DNA of 64,000 bases, from contig WFMF01000054.1 in assembly GCA_011033025.1 (NCBI GenBank), positions 124,001 through 188,000 on the forward strand, written 5' to 3'. How positions within the stretch are numbered: position 1 is the first letter of the stretch; the number at the start of each line of letters is the position of its first letter. The notes below the pieces were generated by a model. It saw only the letters and a program-made list of their open reading frames with translations. It did not search any database and was not told the DNA's origin. A program made the translations under genes and the position numbers. Of this stretch, positions 1 through 11,849 are shown in pieces. Source of the DNA: Beroe forskalii. Taxonomy: Eukaryota; Ctenophora; Nuda; Beroida; Beroidae.

Positions 1-842
1 GTTATACTAGCAGGCCCGTTGGGCCTGCAAACACATAGCTCACTCGGCGCTGCTACGCAGCACCTCGTTCGCAAGTTTTAAACACTGCCATTCGAATTGA
101 TTGGATACTTTTACCGCATCAAAAGCTTCCAATTTGGTCAAAAAAAGTTATGCGCAAAATAGAATATTCAAAAAATTTTTATGAAGGAGCAGAGTGGAAA
201 ATAGATCGAATTCGTCGGTTATTCTTAGACGTGCTAAACCATGTGAGTTTTGTTCCAGCGTTCCGTTTTGATTGTAAGATGATGTTAATTTTGACAACTG
301 ATTATCATACTGACACTGACATTGGATAATTTTGTTTTTTCACAGGCCAGGAACTGTCCTCGTAATCTGCTTCACCTACATTCGACTCGATTGAATTGTA
401 CACACCTTGTAACCTTAACGGTTAATTTTACAATTGCAGTTACTACTGTTTTCACCAACTAAACTTTGATTATCGACCAACCTCTGCCACACTGAAAGCA
501 ATCCAACTGCAATATCCTCCGTTATTCAAGTTATACCCATTCCCCATCTTGAGATCTTAAATTTGAAGGAAACGTCAAAAAATCTCAAAAAGCTACAGCA
601 CAGCATTAAACAGTAGTAGCGTAATAGAAAGCTCTCGCATAGAACTGATTGTAATCTGCACGTGCGCAAAATTGGTTTCCATAGCAACAGCACCAATATG
701 CACCACTTCGCCTTCGTTTTCCTTGATATTTTCTTGGCAAGCTCAAATTTAAACTGTGCGCCCGCACAGACATAATTCACGTGCTCTTACGAAATTATAT
801 ATAAGATGTACAGAGCAGGCTATACAATAAACTTTATATTAA
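1..842. other. Unassigned AT-rich sequence
   Basis: No gene seen. A short GC hairpin (GCAGGCCC / GGGCCTGC) lies at about 10-30. The 84-codon minus-strand ORF at 526-780 has no recognisable domain and no splice support. Confidence 0.5.
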
Positions 843-1040
843 GGTGAGCAAATGTATATCTATATACAAGCATGCTGATCACATGGTTTTGTCCCGCATA
901 TCGTAGGTATATAATATAGATCACATTATATACTATGTAAATATATGGACCAATTTCATATGGGTAAACTGGTAGGAGATGGCAGAATGTCTGCATTTAC
1001 AATTATATACACGCTACACATTGCCGGTCGCATGATATTA
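843..1040. repeat. Dispersed repeat P, left fragment
   Basis: This is the reverse complement of 7,770-7,975, with near-identical wording around GATCACATGGTTTTGTCCC. It stops abruptly at the edge of the palindrome starting at 1,041 and resumes at 3,293. The right-hand copy is therefore an uninterrupted version of the same repeat. Confidence 0.8.
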
Positions 1041-2351
1041 TCAGGGGGCTGGCAAGCCCCCCGCGGCGGTTTGCGAGCCCGAGGGCCCGAAGGGCCCGAG
1101 GGCGAGCATTGGACGGCGGTCCTAACAATGCGAGGGCCGAAGGCCCGAGGACCCGAAGGGTCCGAGGGCGAGCATTGGACGGCGGACCTAACAGTGCGAG
1201 GGCCGAAGGCCCGAGCGCGAGCCCGAGGACCCGAAGGGTCTGAGGGCGAGCATTGAACGGCGATCCTAACAGTACACGAGCCTCCGAGCATCGGGAGTGA
1301 GTTTTGTTAACTTTGCTTGCCAGCCCCCAACTATATGTTTTCATGGATTGGCCATATTTCACGTTAAAATTTGAGTAAGTTCCCGTTGCCGAAATTGCAC
1401 CAAAATTTGAACATCGCATATTTAGAGGTCAAAGGTGCAACTGTCAAAATTTCAGATCGATTGGATTAAAAATGGCCGAGTTATTACAACTTGAATATTG
1501 CCAAAATCGAGGGTGTTCTTGTTAAATAGGGTTACGACCATATATATACACATATATCCCAAAACCAAAATGGATTTGGTTGTGATGGTCCGCGGCGGTT
1601 TTAAGGCGTTCTTTACTGTAAAACCCATGATATGAGAAAGAACGCGACGGTTAAAACTGCTGCAACGTCACTTATAAAATATACAGCATTCACGTAACTT
1701 TAATGCATCAAAAAAAGTGCCGTTGCGGCAGTTTTAACCGTCGCGTTCTTTCTCATATCATGGGTTTTACAGTAAAGAACGCCTTAAAACCGCCGCGGAC
1801 CATCACAACCAAATCCTTTTTGGTTTTGGGATATATGTGTATATATATGGTCGTAACCCTATTTAACAAGAACACCCTCGATTTTGGCAATATTCAAGTT
1901 GTAATAACTCGGCCATTTTTAATCCAATCGATCTGACAGTTGCACCTTTGACCTCTAAACATGCGATGTTCAAATTTTGGTGCAATTTCGGCAACGGGAA
2001 CTTACTCAAATTTTAACGTGAAATATGGCCAATCCATGAAAACATATAGTTGGGGGCTGGCAAGCAAAGTTAAAAAACTCACTTCCGATGTCCGGAAGCT
2101 CGTGTACTGTAAGGATTGCCGTTCAATGCTCGCCCTCGGACCCTTCGGGTCCTCAGGCTCACGCTCGGGCCTTCGGCCCTCGCACTGTTAGGTCCGCCGT
2201 CAATGCTCGCCCCTCGGACCCTTCGGGTCCTCAGGCTCACGGCTCGGGCCTTCGGCCCTCGCACTGTTAGGACCGCCGTTCAATGCTCGCCCTCGGGCCC
2301 TTCGGGCCCTCGGGCTCGCAAACCGCCGCGGGGGGCTTGCCAGCCCCCTGA
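1041..2351. repeat. 1.3-kb palindromic insertion with GC-rich ends
   Basis: The two halves are inverted copies centred near 1,694. Ends read TCAGGGGGCTGGCAAGCC and its complement. Each arm has a GC-rich terminal stretch of short GGCCCGAAGGGCC-type palindromes (1,080-1,290 and 2,100-2,320), then about 250 bp of AT-rich arm, then a shared central hairpin element. ORFs through the GC arms are by-products of the repeat. Confidence 0.85.
1558..1830. mobile_element. Hairpin MITE family A, copy 1
   Basis: A 273-bp near-perfect inverted repeat beginning CCCAAAACCAAAA and ending in the complement. It contains GGTCCGCGGCGG and AGAAAGAACGCGACGG in both arms. It forms the exact centre of the larger 1,041-2,351 palindrome. 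A second copy is at 3,017-3,287. No coding capacity. Confidence 0.85.
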
Positions 2352-3016
2352 TGTATATACATACATATATACAGATATATAGAGGTATATACATATAGAG
2401 AGATGACGCTTTAGTGCAAGAAGTGTACCCTATTTAAACGGCGATATCTTGGGAACCATGAAAGATACAGAGCTCATCGACCCAGCGTTGGAAAGAAGAA
2501 AGATAGAACTTGCAGTTAGTGACCTTAAAAACTATTTTACGTCATGATAATGACATCATAATGACGTCACAAAACTAAGAATTTCAAATGTCGATTTTCC
2601 CAAAAATAGGCGTTTTTCAACGCAATTTTTCGGTATGAAGCTTTCGAGATAGGAAAAAATGCTCCTCCTAGCGTAGAAAGGAAATTTAATGTACTTTTCA
2701 AAATGTGGTCGAAAAGTTCTGGGCTCCCCGGCATCATTGAGATATATGCGATTGTTTGAAACACTTTGACACGAAAAAATTCCAAAAAGTGGCAAAACTT
2801 GTGAAGCTAGTGGAGAGAGAACGGGACCACCCAGAACTTCATCTTTGGATATGTTGTCGGTCATAGTCCCAATTGTGTTAATGAATGGGTCTCAGATAGC
2901 TTATCTAATTTTATGACGTAATTGTGACGTCATCAGTAATGCTAGGTAACGCGAATTTTTACGCGTGATTTGACATAAATTTCAATATCTGGGCACAGAA
3001 AAGGGTGATATTTTTT
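2352..3016. other. Unassigned sequence between two MITE A copies
   Basis: AT dinucleotide-rich start, then several TGACGTCA-like words near 2,540-2,570 and 2,915-2,935. The 102-codon minus-strand ORF at 2,556-2,864 has no recognisable motif. No gene supported. Confidence 0.5.
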
Positions 3017-3287
3017 CCCAAAACCAAAAAGGATTTGGTTGTGATGGTCCGCGGCGGTTTTAAAGCGTTCTTTACTGTAAAACCCATGATATGAGAAAGA
3101 ACGCGACGGTTAAAACTGCCGCAACGGCACTTTTTCGAAGCATTAAAGTTACGTGAATGCTGTACATTTTGAAGTGACGTTGCAGCAGTTTTAACCGTCG
3201 CGTTCTTTCTCATATCATGGGTTTTACAGTAAAGAACGCTTTAAAACCGCCGCGGACCATCACAACCAAATCCTTTTTGGTTTTGGG
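3017..3287. mobile_element. Hairpin MITE family A, copy 2
   Basis: A 271-bp hairpin very close in sequence to 1,558-1,830 (same CCCAAAACCAAAA ends and GGTCCGCGGCGG core), flanked by T-run / A-run. No ORF of its own. Confidence 0.85.
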
Positions 3288-3292
3288 AAAAA

Positions 3293-3465
3293 ATCAGGTG
3301 ATACATTTGAGGCAGTGGTGTGTAGTGTGTACGTCAAAAATGGATGGTGATGTAATGAAAGAATGGAATTGGTACAGGACATTTTACAGTAGGTACATGT
3401 TTCGGTGCACGTAGTAGCTTAATACTTTAGTAGCAGTGCGCTGTTTCTGAGTCTCATGATAACTG
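3293..3465. repeat. Dispersed repeat P, continuation
   Basis: Resumes the repeat cut at 1,040. It matches the reverse complement of 7,600-7,770, including GGCAGTGGTGTGTAGTGTG and GCGCTGTTTCTGAGTCTC. Confidence 0.8.
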
Positions 3466-3590
3466 ATATTTCAAAATTTTTAATTCTTTCTGAGTTGACT
3501 CAATTATAAGCAGTTTAATGAAGCTCGAGTAATTTGAAAACTGCTTCTAATTGAGTCTACTCAGAAAGAACTAAAAATTTTGAAATTATA
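3466..3590. mobile_element. Short hairpin element (about 125 bp)
   Basis: Arms 3,466-3,516 and 3,538-3,590 are inverted copies (TTTCTGAGTTGACTCAATTA / TAATTGAGTCTACTCAGAAA). The matching region near 7,600 follows a different sequence after GATATTTCA, consistent with an insertion here. Confidence 0.65.
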
Positions 3591-4440
3591 TCTGTTTCGG
3601 TACTTCAATACAACATTCACGCTGCACACAAATCACAATAATATGTTATTTTCCTCGTGATTGTATACGTCATGGATCACATCACAATGTGATCGTACAA
3701 ATCTCTTGAACCCAATTTTTGTCGATTTGAACTTCAAAATTTATCTTGAAATGAACCAATATCGACCCCCTACTGACCCCTGGTGAACCCCCACTGACCC
3801 CATGGTGAAACCCTACTGACCCTCATTTGTGCCATTTCTAACCAAAATGCTTCCAATTTTACCAATGAAATTCGGCACATTTTTGATAAGTTGCACTCGC
3901 AGATTTTAACGCAGATATTCAAATTGAGTTAAATTCTTCTGGGTTCATCGTGCTTTTTAAATGTTACCCTTTCACCCCGTCAACTCGGTATTATTAAAAA
4001 GCACTTGATCTGTCCTGTAGTTTGTAGTTAGATAGGTATATAAAATATAAATGTGACTGACGTGCGAAATTTAACGGAAGATTATTACATCCTTACATCT
4101 ATGACATGCCCGGAATCAACACTTCATGAAATGCATTTGATAACGATATATATCAAAATGACTTAATTGGCATGGACTTGATACAACCATTAACATTTTA
4201 CAAAGAATGGCTGGAAGTTCTACGAATTAAAAGCGAAAATGGCAATAAACAAACTAATGCTGTCCGTTTATTAATTAAATAAATAATTACTATTTCTGAA
4301 AGGTGCAAATCAACGGATTAACGACGGGCCAACTTTAATAACACTTAAAGAAAATTTAAGGGTACGAAATGAACAAAAGTGTTCGAAATCAATGTGAGAT
4401 CAAAATGCAATATAATGTTGTGGTTTGTGTACAGCGTGAA
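3591..4440. other. Unassigned AT-rich sequence
   Basis: Only a short run of CTACTGACCCC-type repeats at about 3,765-3,830 stands out. No gene supported. Confidence 0.5.
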
Positions 4441-4830
4441 TGTTGTTCTGAAGTACTGAAACACTTTCTTAAATTGTCACTGTAAAATGTACATCATGTT
4501 CATTGCATCGCCATCCATTGATGACGTACACACTACACACTTTTGAAGTCAGTACCACGATTGTACCATGTGACCAGCACTGTGTGTATAATTGTACATG
4601 CAGACATTCTGCCATCGCCCACCAGTTCACCAATACAGAATTGGTCCATATATTTACACCAGGAGCACACCCTAGGGCATCTGCCCGAAGGGCAGATGCC
4701 CTCGGCCCGAAGGGGGCGAGGGCAACCAGCAGTCCCGGCCCGAAGGGCCGGGACTGCTGGCCAGTCACTCCAAACAAGCCGGTAGTACAAGCATGAAGTG
4801 CTAAGAGTGGTAGTGGAATCGTTTTTCAAG
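4441..4830. repeat. Diverged repeat P copy joined to GC-rich palindromes
   Basis: 4,441-4,665 is a diverged version of 7,650-7,880 in the same orientation (GCAGACATTCTGCCATC, TTGGTCCATATAT). It runs into stacked GC palindromes at about 4,675-4,765 (GGGCAGATGCCC, GGCCCGAAGGGCC) that recur inverted at 47,688-47,775. Confidence 0.75.
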
Positions 4831-4839
4831 TATTGAAAA

Positions 4840-6130
4840 ACTTGTTTGCCAGCGCCCATTATATAAAAATACAGTGATTTGCGAAAATCGCAATTTTCGA
4901 GTCGTGTTTTCAAGATGTTAATTTCAGTTGTTGATCACGAAAATTTGCACAGGTTTAGTCCATCACATGATTAAGAAACCCTGAAAATTTCATCATAATC
5001 GGCCGTACGGTTTTTGGCAGGAAAAATTATTGAAAAATGCCTAAAATCACGGAAATTAGTGTTATCGTCGTCTCTCTCGAAACTACGACAGTTTTATAAA
5101 TCACTTTATTGGGAAAACCAAAACATATTGACATCAATCCAAAAAGTATCGTAAACTTTTCCATAGGGCACGTGTAGTAGGCTATATGAAATTTTCATTT
5201 CAAATTGCTTAATTAGATAATTGGCCAATTAAACCAATTATCGCTTATATCTCGGCTCAGGAGGGTGATAGCGCCTTAAATCTGACGGCAAATTAATCTA
5301 CGTCATAAATTGTATTTAGAAAACAATATAAAAATTTCCATGACAACTTCGATAATTAGATAATTAGCCAATCAAACTAATTATCGCCAATATTTCGGCT
5401 CAAGAGGGTGATAGCGCCTTGAATTTGACGGGAAATGAAGCTACGTCATGAACTGTATTTAGAAAATAATATCTAAATTTCATTTCAACTTCCTTAATTG
5501 AATAGTGGCCAATTAAACCAATTATCGTCAATATTGTCAACCCAGGAGGGCGATAGCGCCTTAAATCTAACAGTAAACCAAACTATGGCATAAATTGTGA
5601 CCAAGAAATATCAAACTTTCGTAACAACTTTTTTAATTAGATAATTGGCCAATTAAACCAATTATCGTCAATATCTCAGCCCAGGAGGGCGATAGTGCCT
5701 TAAATCTAACGGTAAATCAAACTATGGCATAAATTGTATTTAGAAAGTAATATCCAAATTTTCATGACAACTTTCTTAATTAGATAATTGACCAATTAAA
5801 CCAATTATCGGCAATATCTCAGCCTAGGAAGGCGATAGCGCCTTAAATCTAACGGTAAATCAAACTATGGCATAAATTGTATTTAGAAAGGAATATCCAA
5901 ATTTTCATGACAACTTTCTTAATTAGATAATTGGCCAATTAAACCAATTATCGTCAATATCTCAGCCTAGGAGGGCGATAGCGCCTTAAATCTAACAGGA
6001 AATCAAACTATTACATGAATTTTATTTAGAAAGTAATATCCAAATTTTCATGACAACTTCCGTAATTAGATAATTAGCCAATAAAACCAATTATCGCTTA
6101 TATCTCGTCTCAGGAGCATGGTATCGACTT
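4840..6130. repeat. Repeat Y copy 1, with seven ~143-bp tandem units
   Basis: From TTGCCAGCGCCCATTATATA onward this is an inverted counterpart of 46,730-47,610. From about 5,210 to 6,130 it consists of some seven tandem units of 140-146 bp, each with AATTGGCCAATTAAACCAAT and a GGAGGGCGATAGCGCC-like word. No ORF of note. Confidence 0.8.
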
Positions 6131-6173
6131 GAATCTAACGGCATTGGAAACACCAAAAAGATTGATATGAACA

Positions 6174-6524
6174 TGACAAAAAAACAATTGAAAATTGTGT
6201 AGGTTCCGCAGCGCTCTTTTAAAATTTTGCGATTAAAAGAGGTGATATGGACTTTAATCGCAGCGCTGGTGTGGCAGTGAGCTGTAGCTGCAGGGAATAA
6301 ATAAATACATTGCAAACCAAAGTTGAAATTCAATTTAACTTGTCATTCATAATAGATGAATGAAACTTTTAATTTTATTTAATTAATTAGCCTATATTCA
6401 TTCCTTGCAACAAACAGCTCACTGCCACGCCAGCGCTGCGATTAAAGTCCATATCACCTCTTTTAATCGCAAAATTTTACAAGGGCGCTGCGTAACCTAC
6501 ACAATTTCCAATTGTTTTTTGTCA
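6174..6524. mobile_element. Hairpin MITE family B, copy 1
   Basis: A 351-bp inverted repeat with ends TGACAAAAAACAATTG. Arms carry GTAGGTTCCGCAGCGC and GATTAAAAGAGGTGATAT. It abuts the end of the repeat Y tandem units. A second copy at 46,305-46,639 sits beside the other repeat Y copy, so the two travel together. Confidence 0.85.
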
Positions 6525-6529
6525 TACCT

Positions 6530-7535
6530 GTGATATATATATATCACAAGGTGCGCCAAAAGTCTTGACCCCTTTTACTTTTTTGATCATTCGTAAAATA
6601 CAGCCGATATGTCGATTCTGTAAAAATATTCTTTAAATATAACCAAAGAATGGCGAATTCTGAGATTTCTAGGTTGCTATGACATCCAGAGCAACCACAG
6701 GGGTCCCCATGGCAACCGACCTAAAAATTAAAGATTTTTGGCATTCTTGACATTTAGATCTAAGCCACAATTTTCTGTTTTGATAACTCATCATGTTGGT
6801 GATAGATATTTCGATTTTGTGTAAAGTTTCAGTAATCATGACCAGTCAACGCTGAATATCGAGATTTTCAGGTTGCTATGACTTTCATAGCAACCACAAG
6901 AGTTTCCATAGCAACCGAACTCAAAATGGAAAAATCTGGGTTTCTTTAAGAAATAAACTCAAGCACTGCCATTCATTTCAATGCTATTGTTGATAGAAAG
7001 GGTAGTAGACAAAAAACAAAATGTTCAAATACAGTTAATCTAGCTCAATATGGGTTCAATGCATGTTCGATGTAGTCTCTTTGGGTGGAATTTGGGACTT
7101 ATTTAAGTGAAAACTTTGAATTTCAAATCCGGTTGCTATGGAAACTCGTGTGGTTGCTAAGAAAGTGAATAGCAACCTGAAAATCTCGAAATTCAGCATT
7201 GAATGGTCATTATTATTATTATTATTGTTATTTATTATTATTATTATTATTATTAAATCAAGATAATATATAACAAAATTACACATTATTAACCTCTTTA
7301 TGTAGGTGTAACATACCATTGTTAAAAAGCTAGTAAAATCTAGTGAATTTGATATAGGGTCAGACTTAGAAATGGTCATGAATACTGAAACTTTTCAGAA
7401 AATCGAAATATCTATCCTGTATGATGAGTAATCAAAACAGAAAATGTGGCCTAGATCTAAATGTCAAAATACCAAAATCTTCAATTTTAGGTCGGTTGCT
7501 ATGGGAACTCGTGTGGTTGCTATGCCTGTATATAC
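6530..7535. repeat. Imperfect ~1-kb palindrome rich in GGTTGCTATGGCAACC words
   Basis: 6,650-6,930 and 7,120-7,520 are inverted relatives (GGTTGCTATG, TAGATCTAA, GATAGATATTTCGATTTT). The right arm is interrupted at about 7,205-7,370 by an ATT-microsatellite-bearing insert absent from the left arm. No coding potential. Confidence 0.75.
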
Positions 7536-8480
7536 CTATGATATGCGGGACAAAACCATGTGATCAGCATGCTTGTATATAGATATACATTTGCTGAAAT
7601 ATCAGTTATCATGAGACTCAGAAACAGCGCACTGCTACTAAAGTATTACGCTACTACGTGCACCGAAACATGTACTGTAAAATGTCCTGTACCAATTCCA
7701 TTCTTTCATTACATCACCATCCATTTTTGACGTACACACTACACACCACTGCCTCAAATGTATCACCTGATAATATCATGCGACCGGCAATGTGTAGCGT
7801 GTATAATTGTAAATGCAGACATTCTGCCATCTCCTACCAGTTTACCCGTATAATGAAATTGGTCCATATATCTACATAGTATATAATGTGATCTATATTA
7901 TATACCTACGATATGCGGGACAAAACCATGTGATCAGCATGCTTGTATATAGGTATACATTTGCTCACCTTAATATAAAGTTTATTGTATAGCCTGCTCT
8001 GTACATATAACATAACCTTATTCATGTGAAATGCCTTGAATGTACCTTCATCACCGCGTTGCTGTTGAAGTCCCATTGGCTCATCGGTACCGAAATTCAG
8101 CGTTGAATGGTCATGATTACCTACTGAAACTTTCAAAAATCGAAATATCTATCCTGTATGATGAGTAATCAAACAGAAAATGTGGCGTAGATCTAAATGT
8201 CAAAATACCAAAATCTTCAATTTTAGGTCGGTTGCTATGGGGAACTCGTGTGGTTGCTATGGCTGTATATACCTATGATATGCGGGGACAAAACCATGTG
8301 ATCAGCATGCTTGTATATAGATATAATACATTTGCTCACCTTATATAGAGTGTATTACTGTATTGTACCTATAGCTCTATAGCCTGCTCTGTACGTAATC
8401 TTATTCATGTGAAATGCCTTGAATGTACCTTCATCACCGCGTTGCTGTTGAAGTCCCATTGGCTCATCGGCACCCCTGCC
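7530..8480. repeat. Repeat P, intact copy plus tandem duplicates
   Basis: 7,600-7,975 is the uninterrupted repeat P. The block with GCGGGACAAAACCATGTGATC occurs at about 7,540, 7,915 and 8,283. The block TTCATCACCGCGTTGCTGTT occurs at about 8,047 and 8,433. At least two tandem duplications shaped this stretch. Confidence 0.8.
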
Positions 8481-9535
8481 TGAAAAATGTAACTTTTCAA
8501 TTACATCGCATAATTAGTTGTGTACAATCACGAGATTAACACCCTGCTATTGAGTTTTGTGAAAAACATGAATGTTGTACTGAAGTACCGCCACACTGTT
8601 TAATGTACTAAAGGGTGTACATTACATTCTAAATCTAAGTAGGTACACTGCATCACCATCCAGTGATGACGTGTACTGTATATGTGCATATAATTATATG
8701 ATAACTTGTTAGTAGTCATTGATAACATAACTTAAAAATGAAATTGACAAAAAGCATCTACTTCGATTTTATACTCATTGTCAATGTCACCAGTACTACT
8801 GTTGAAACAAGAATAAGTTTGTTGTTCCTTATCGAATCACTGCCGGTTGCCACAGTTGCAAGAAATCTGAAATGGTATCACTGTTAAAGACGGTGGGGTG
8901 GACAAGGGTCTCTCGCTATTTTGGCAAACAAGAGTCTGGCGTTTTAAATCGCGCGCGCGCGTTGTCCACCCCACGCTTGTCCACCCCACGAAATAGCACA
9001 ACTGTGTGCTTTTTTTCCAACAATTGACTGGCAATCCCTAAGGCTCCTAAGCATTTTGAGCTATCGACATGGGTTTTTTGTAATGCCTAGATAAATCTAT
9101 TCTACACTGAAAGTCCATCTTTTTTTTGAATTAGCCTCACAAGCTCGTCAATCAATCAATGTTCACGCGCAATTGGAACTCGACGTTTTTCAACATTTGT
9201 ACATAATGAGACATTGCGAACGTTGTGATTGGAGTTCCCAGATGATCCTTATATCTCTGGATAGCTGAGACTTTCCTCTATTGATTCCATGCAAGTTTTA
9301 AGAGAAATTTTAACTCTTTTGTCGTTTTTCGAACAGGAACGTTGTTCTAATTGGCGACTCGTCGCTACCTGCGCACAAAGTACTAGCAAAGGTGTCCACC
9401 CCACGTGCGCAGGGTGTATAGGTCACGTGAACAGGACCAAGCAGGGGTCAACACCCATCTCATCTGCAGACACCATTTCCTTGATGCTGCTATGCGATCC
9501 GTTGTTTGCTCTGACTCTCTGGTTGCCTTGACTCA
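8481..9535. other. Mostly unassigned; GTGGGGTGGACA words
   Basis: 8,891-8,990 holds GTGGGGTGGACA and two inverted copies TGTCCACCCCAC around a GC-alternating run; another copy is at about 9,391. No ORF with recognisable content. Confidence 0.5.
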
Positions 9536-9539
9536 CTGA

Positions 9540-9665
9540 CATAGGTTGCATTATACTGGTTGCCTTGACTCTTGTTGCCTTGACTCTTGTTGCCTTGACT
9601 CTTGTTGCCTTGACTCTGTTTGCCTTGATTCTGGAGGATCGGAGTTTGACTCTGGTGGCTTTGAC
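9540..9665. repeat. Minisatellite, 15-bp GTTGCCTTGACTCTT
   Basis: About eight tandem or near-tandem copies. The open minus-strand frame (RVKAT repeats) is a by-product of a repeat length divisible by three. Confidence 0.8.
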
Positions 9666-9779
9666 TCTTGATGTTGTAAAATACCTAGTGATTTGCTTCA
9701 ATTACCTTGATCATTGACCTTCGTTTGCTGCAAGCTTCACCTCTTTATCGCAAGAAATTTGGGGATAAATGCGCGCGCA

Positions 9780-9912
9780 GAGGCGATACGTACCGCGGTA
9801 TGTACCGACTAGTTAGGATTTGTTCCGGGGTATGTACCGCGGAACATGTTCTAACTAATCGGTACATACCGTGGTACGTACCGCGGTATGTACCGACTAG
9901 TTGGGGTCTTAC
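9780..9912. repeat. Palindromic GGTATGTACCG cluster
   Basis: Stacked palindromic words (CGCGGTATGTACCGACTAGT and its inverse) that can fold over about 120 bp. No gene. Confidence 0.7.
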
Positions 9913-10019
9913 CGGCTAAGGGGAGATATCTTGTTTTTTTTAAAACACGTTTTTCGAAATTTTTCAGTTTTGAGATTCTTAAATTTCTATTTTCGCGATG
10001 GCTATTGCAATAAGCAACC

Positions 10020-10330
10020 ACCCAGACACCACTCGGGGGCTAGAGTTTCCACAAAAATACATTATAAAGTTATAATGAAAAGGGTGAGGGCTGATGGTGG
10101 CTAAATTTCCAGTGAGACCAAATGGGGCCTAGTGACGGCTAATTCATCATTAGGGTTGCTGGGTGGGGGCTAATGGAAGCTTATGGGGGCTTATTAGCCA
10201 CCATAAGCTTCCACCGTGGATTGTGGAAGCTAATGGTGCCCCCATTAGCCACCGTGGGGGTGGGTCATGGGTTGTAAGCAACCACCCAGCCGCTTCAGCC
10301 CCCACGGTGGCTAATGGGGGCTTATTTTCT
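10020..10330. repeat. GGCTAATGG-rich inverted repeat region
   Basis: Short words GGGGGCTTATTAGCC and CCCATTAGCCACCGTGG are repeated in both orientations. The flanks share AAGCAACCACCCAG at about 10,013 and 10,277. Low-complexity, non-coding. Confidence 0.65.
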
Positions 10331-10693
10331 GCTTGGATTTTAATATATTTTTCTCATTTGGTTCTATGTTTTTGCGGTAGTGAAATTTGAAATTTCGTCA
10401 GAGCTTCGACAGGGCGAAGTAGCCCTGCTTCAACTGTCAAAGGAACACACTAAGATTAACAGTACTATTTAAACTATAATGCCTAGTACATGACCCGTGT
10501 TCCAACACCTTTCATTTGGCCCTACAAAGATACAGGTACCTATTTTATTCTCAATTGACGGGAAAAACACTTGCCCACTAACTAGTAAGTTTTCAATCCA
10601 AACGACTCTAGTAGACTTAAAGTACTGAAATACAAAGAACTGAACGAATATCAAGTAAAACGCCTTCACTAAATACAATTCATACTAAAATCA

Positions 10694-10900
<207 letters not shown>

Positions 10901-10984
10901 CTACACCACCGCAAATCTGACAGCACTAGCTCCTGATTGATGATGGTAATAAGGTCGTTGGCCGCTGATTCGTCAATGTAGGCA

Positions 10985-11035
10985 ATGCTTGACTCTCATT
11001 GGCTGATATGGCGCATTCTCATTGGCTGAAATAAA
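10985..11035 (-). promoter_or_regulatory. CCAAT-box promoter of the H3.3 exon
   Basis: On the minus strand, two copies of AGCCAATGAGA lie about 25 bp apart (near 10,995-11,005 and 11,018-11,030), some 160-190 bp upstream of the ATG. Paired CCAAT boxes (NF-Y sites) are common in H3.3 promoters. No clear TATA box seen. Confidence 0.6.
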
Positions 11036-11039
11036 GTTT

Positions 11040-11700
11040 GAGTTGAGCGCGCGCTCAGTGCAATGTTAAGAAAAGTTGAGCTTTTGGAGGACACAATTTC
11101 CGATCAATTTGAGGCGCCAACTAAATTGCGCCATATCTCAACCATTTTCCAGAGAATCGACTTGAAATTTTGGAGGCTTGTTCATCAGTATCAAACCCAC
11201 CACCTATCCAAATTTCATGAAAATCGGTGCAATATTGCGGAAAATATGGCCAAATTTCAAACAGATTATTGTTGAGGACTTTTCTGGGCATCTAGTGAAA
11301 TTTCTCACATTTTGGCGATTTTCAAATAATCTGCGAAGGATTTTGCTTGAATCGAGCTCAGAAGCGATGGACCCTAAGCAAATAAATAGATTGCAACCAT
11401 AATCGTGAAATTTCGTTCAGCCAAAAATTTTTAAGTTAACTTTTTGTATTTTTATTGATAAAAACTATGAATATTTCTGCGAAACTTCACGTTGGCTTGT
11501 TTCCAAATCATAATTTGGGTTGTTATAAATTTATTTCACTACATCAGTTCTCTTATCTCAAAAAACTTTCTTCATTGCCGAAAAATTCGGCAAAGTTGCC
11601 GAAATTCGGCACAATGACGTCACATGAAAACCGTACAGCCGCATATTCTCGAAGCTGCGTACTGTGCATATGCCAGATAATTACTCGGCGCGTGACCTGG
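11040..11700. other. Unassigned AT-rich sequence
   Basis: Short overlapping ORFs without recognisable domains. A GCCGAAAAATTCGGC hairpin is near 11,577-11,591. No gene supported. Confidence 0.5.
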
Positions 11701-11719
11701 CGCGTGTGTGCAATTGACC

Positions 11720-11845
11720 TAGCACGTGACTAGATGTTGTGAGAGTTGCGAGCAGTAAGCGATGGCACGTGGGGTAAAGGTAGGTCACATGACCCATCAC
11801 AGAGTGTGCAGAGCTCATCACGTGACAGCTAATGGGTCACGTGGC
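11720..11845. promoter_or_regulatory. Cluster of four CACGTG E-boxes
   Basis: Exact CACGTG occurs at 11,723, 11,766, 11,819 and 11,838, with GGTCACATGACC at about 11,783. Three are in a TCACGTGAC-like or GCACGTGAC context, the preference of bHLH-zip factors such as USF and MITF/TFE. The stretch is less AT-rich than its neighbours and looks like a regulatory element. Its target gene is unclear; the nearest coding exon is H3.3, 0.9 kb away. Confidence 0.5.
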
Positions 11846-11849
11846 TGTG

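Noticed and set aside
945-1419. ORFs of 103-138 codons on both strands
   Set aside because: They lie in the GC-rich arm of a palindrome and read as repeats of AR/GP/EG; mirrored versions occur at 1,961-2,394.
4469-4913. Overlapping ORFs of 80-126 codons on both strands
   Set aside because: They cross the GC palindromes and repeat P; the same DNA recurs inverted at 47,690 without keeping the frames.
9423-9701. 92-codon minus-strand ORF with RVKAT repeats
   Set aside because: Open frame produced by a 15-bp minisatellite.
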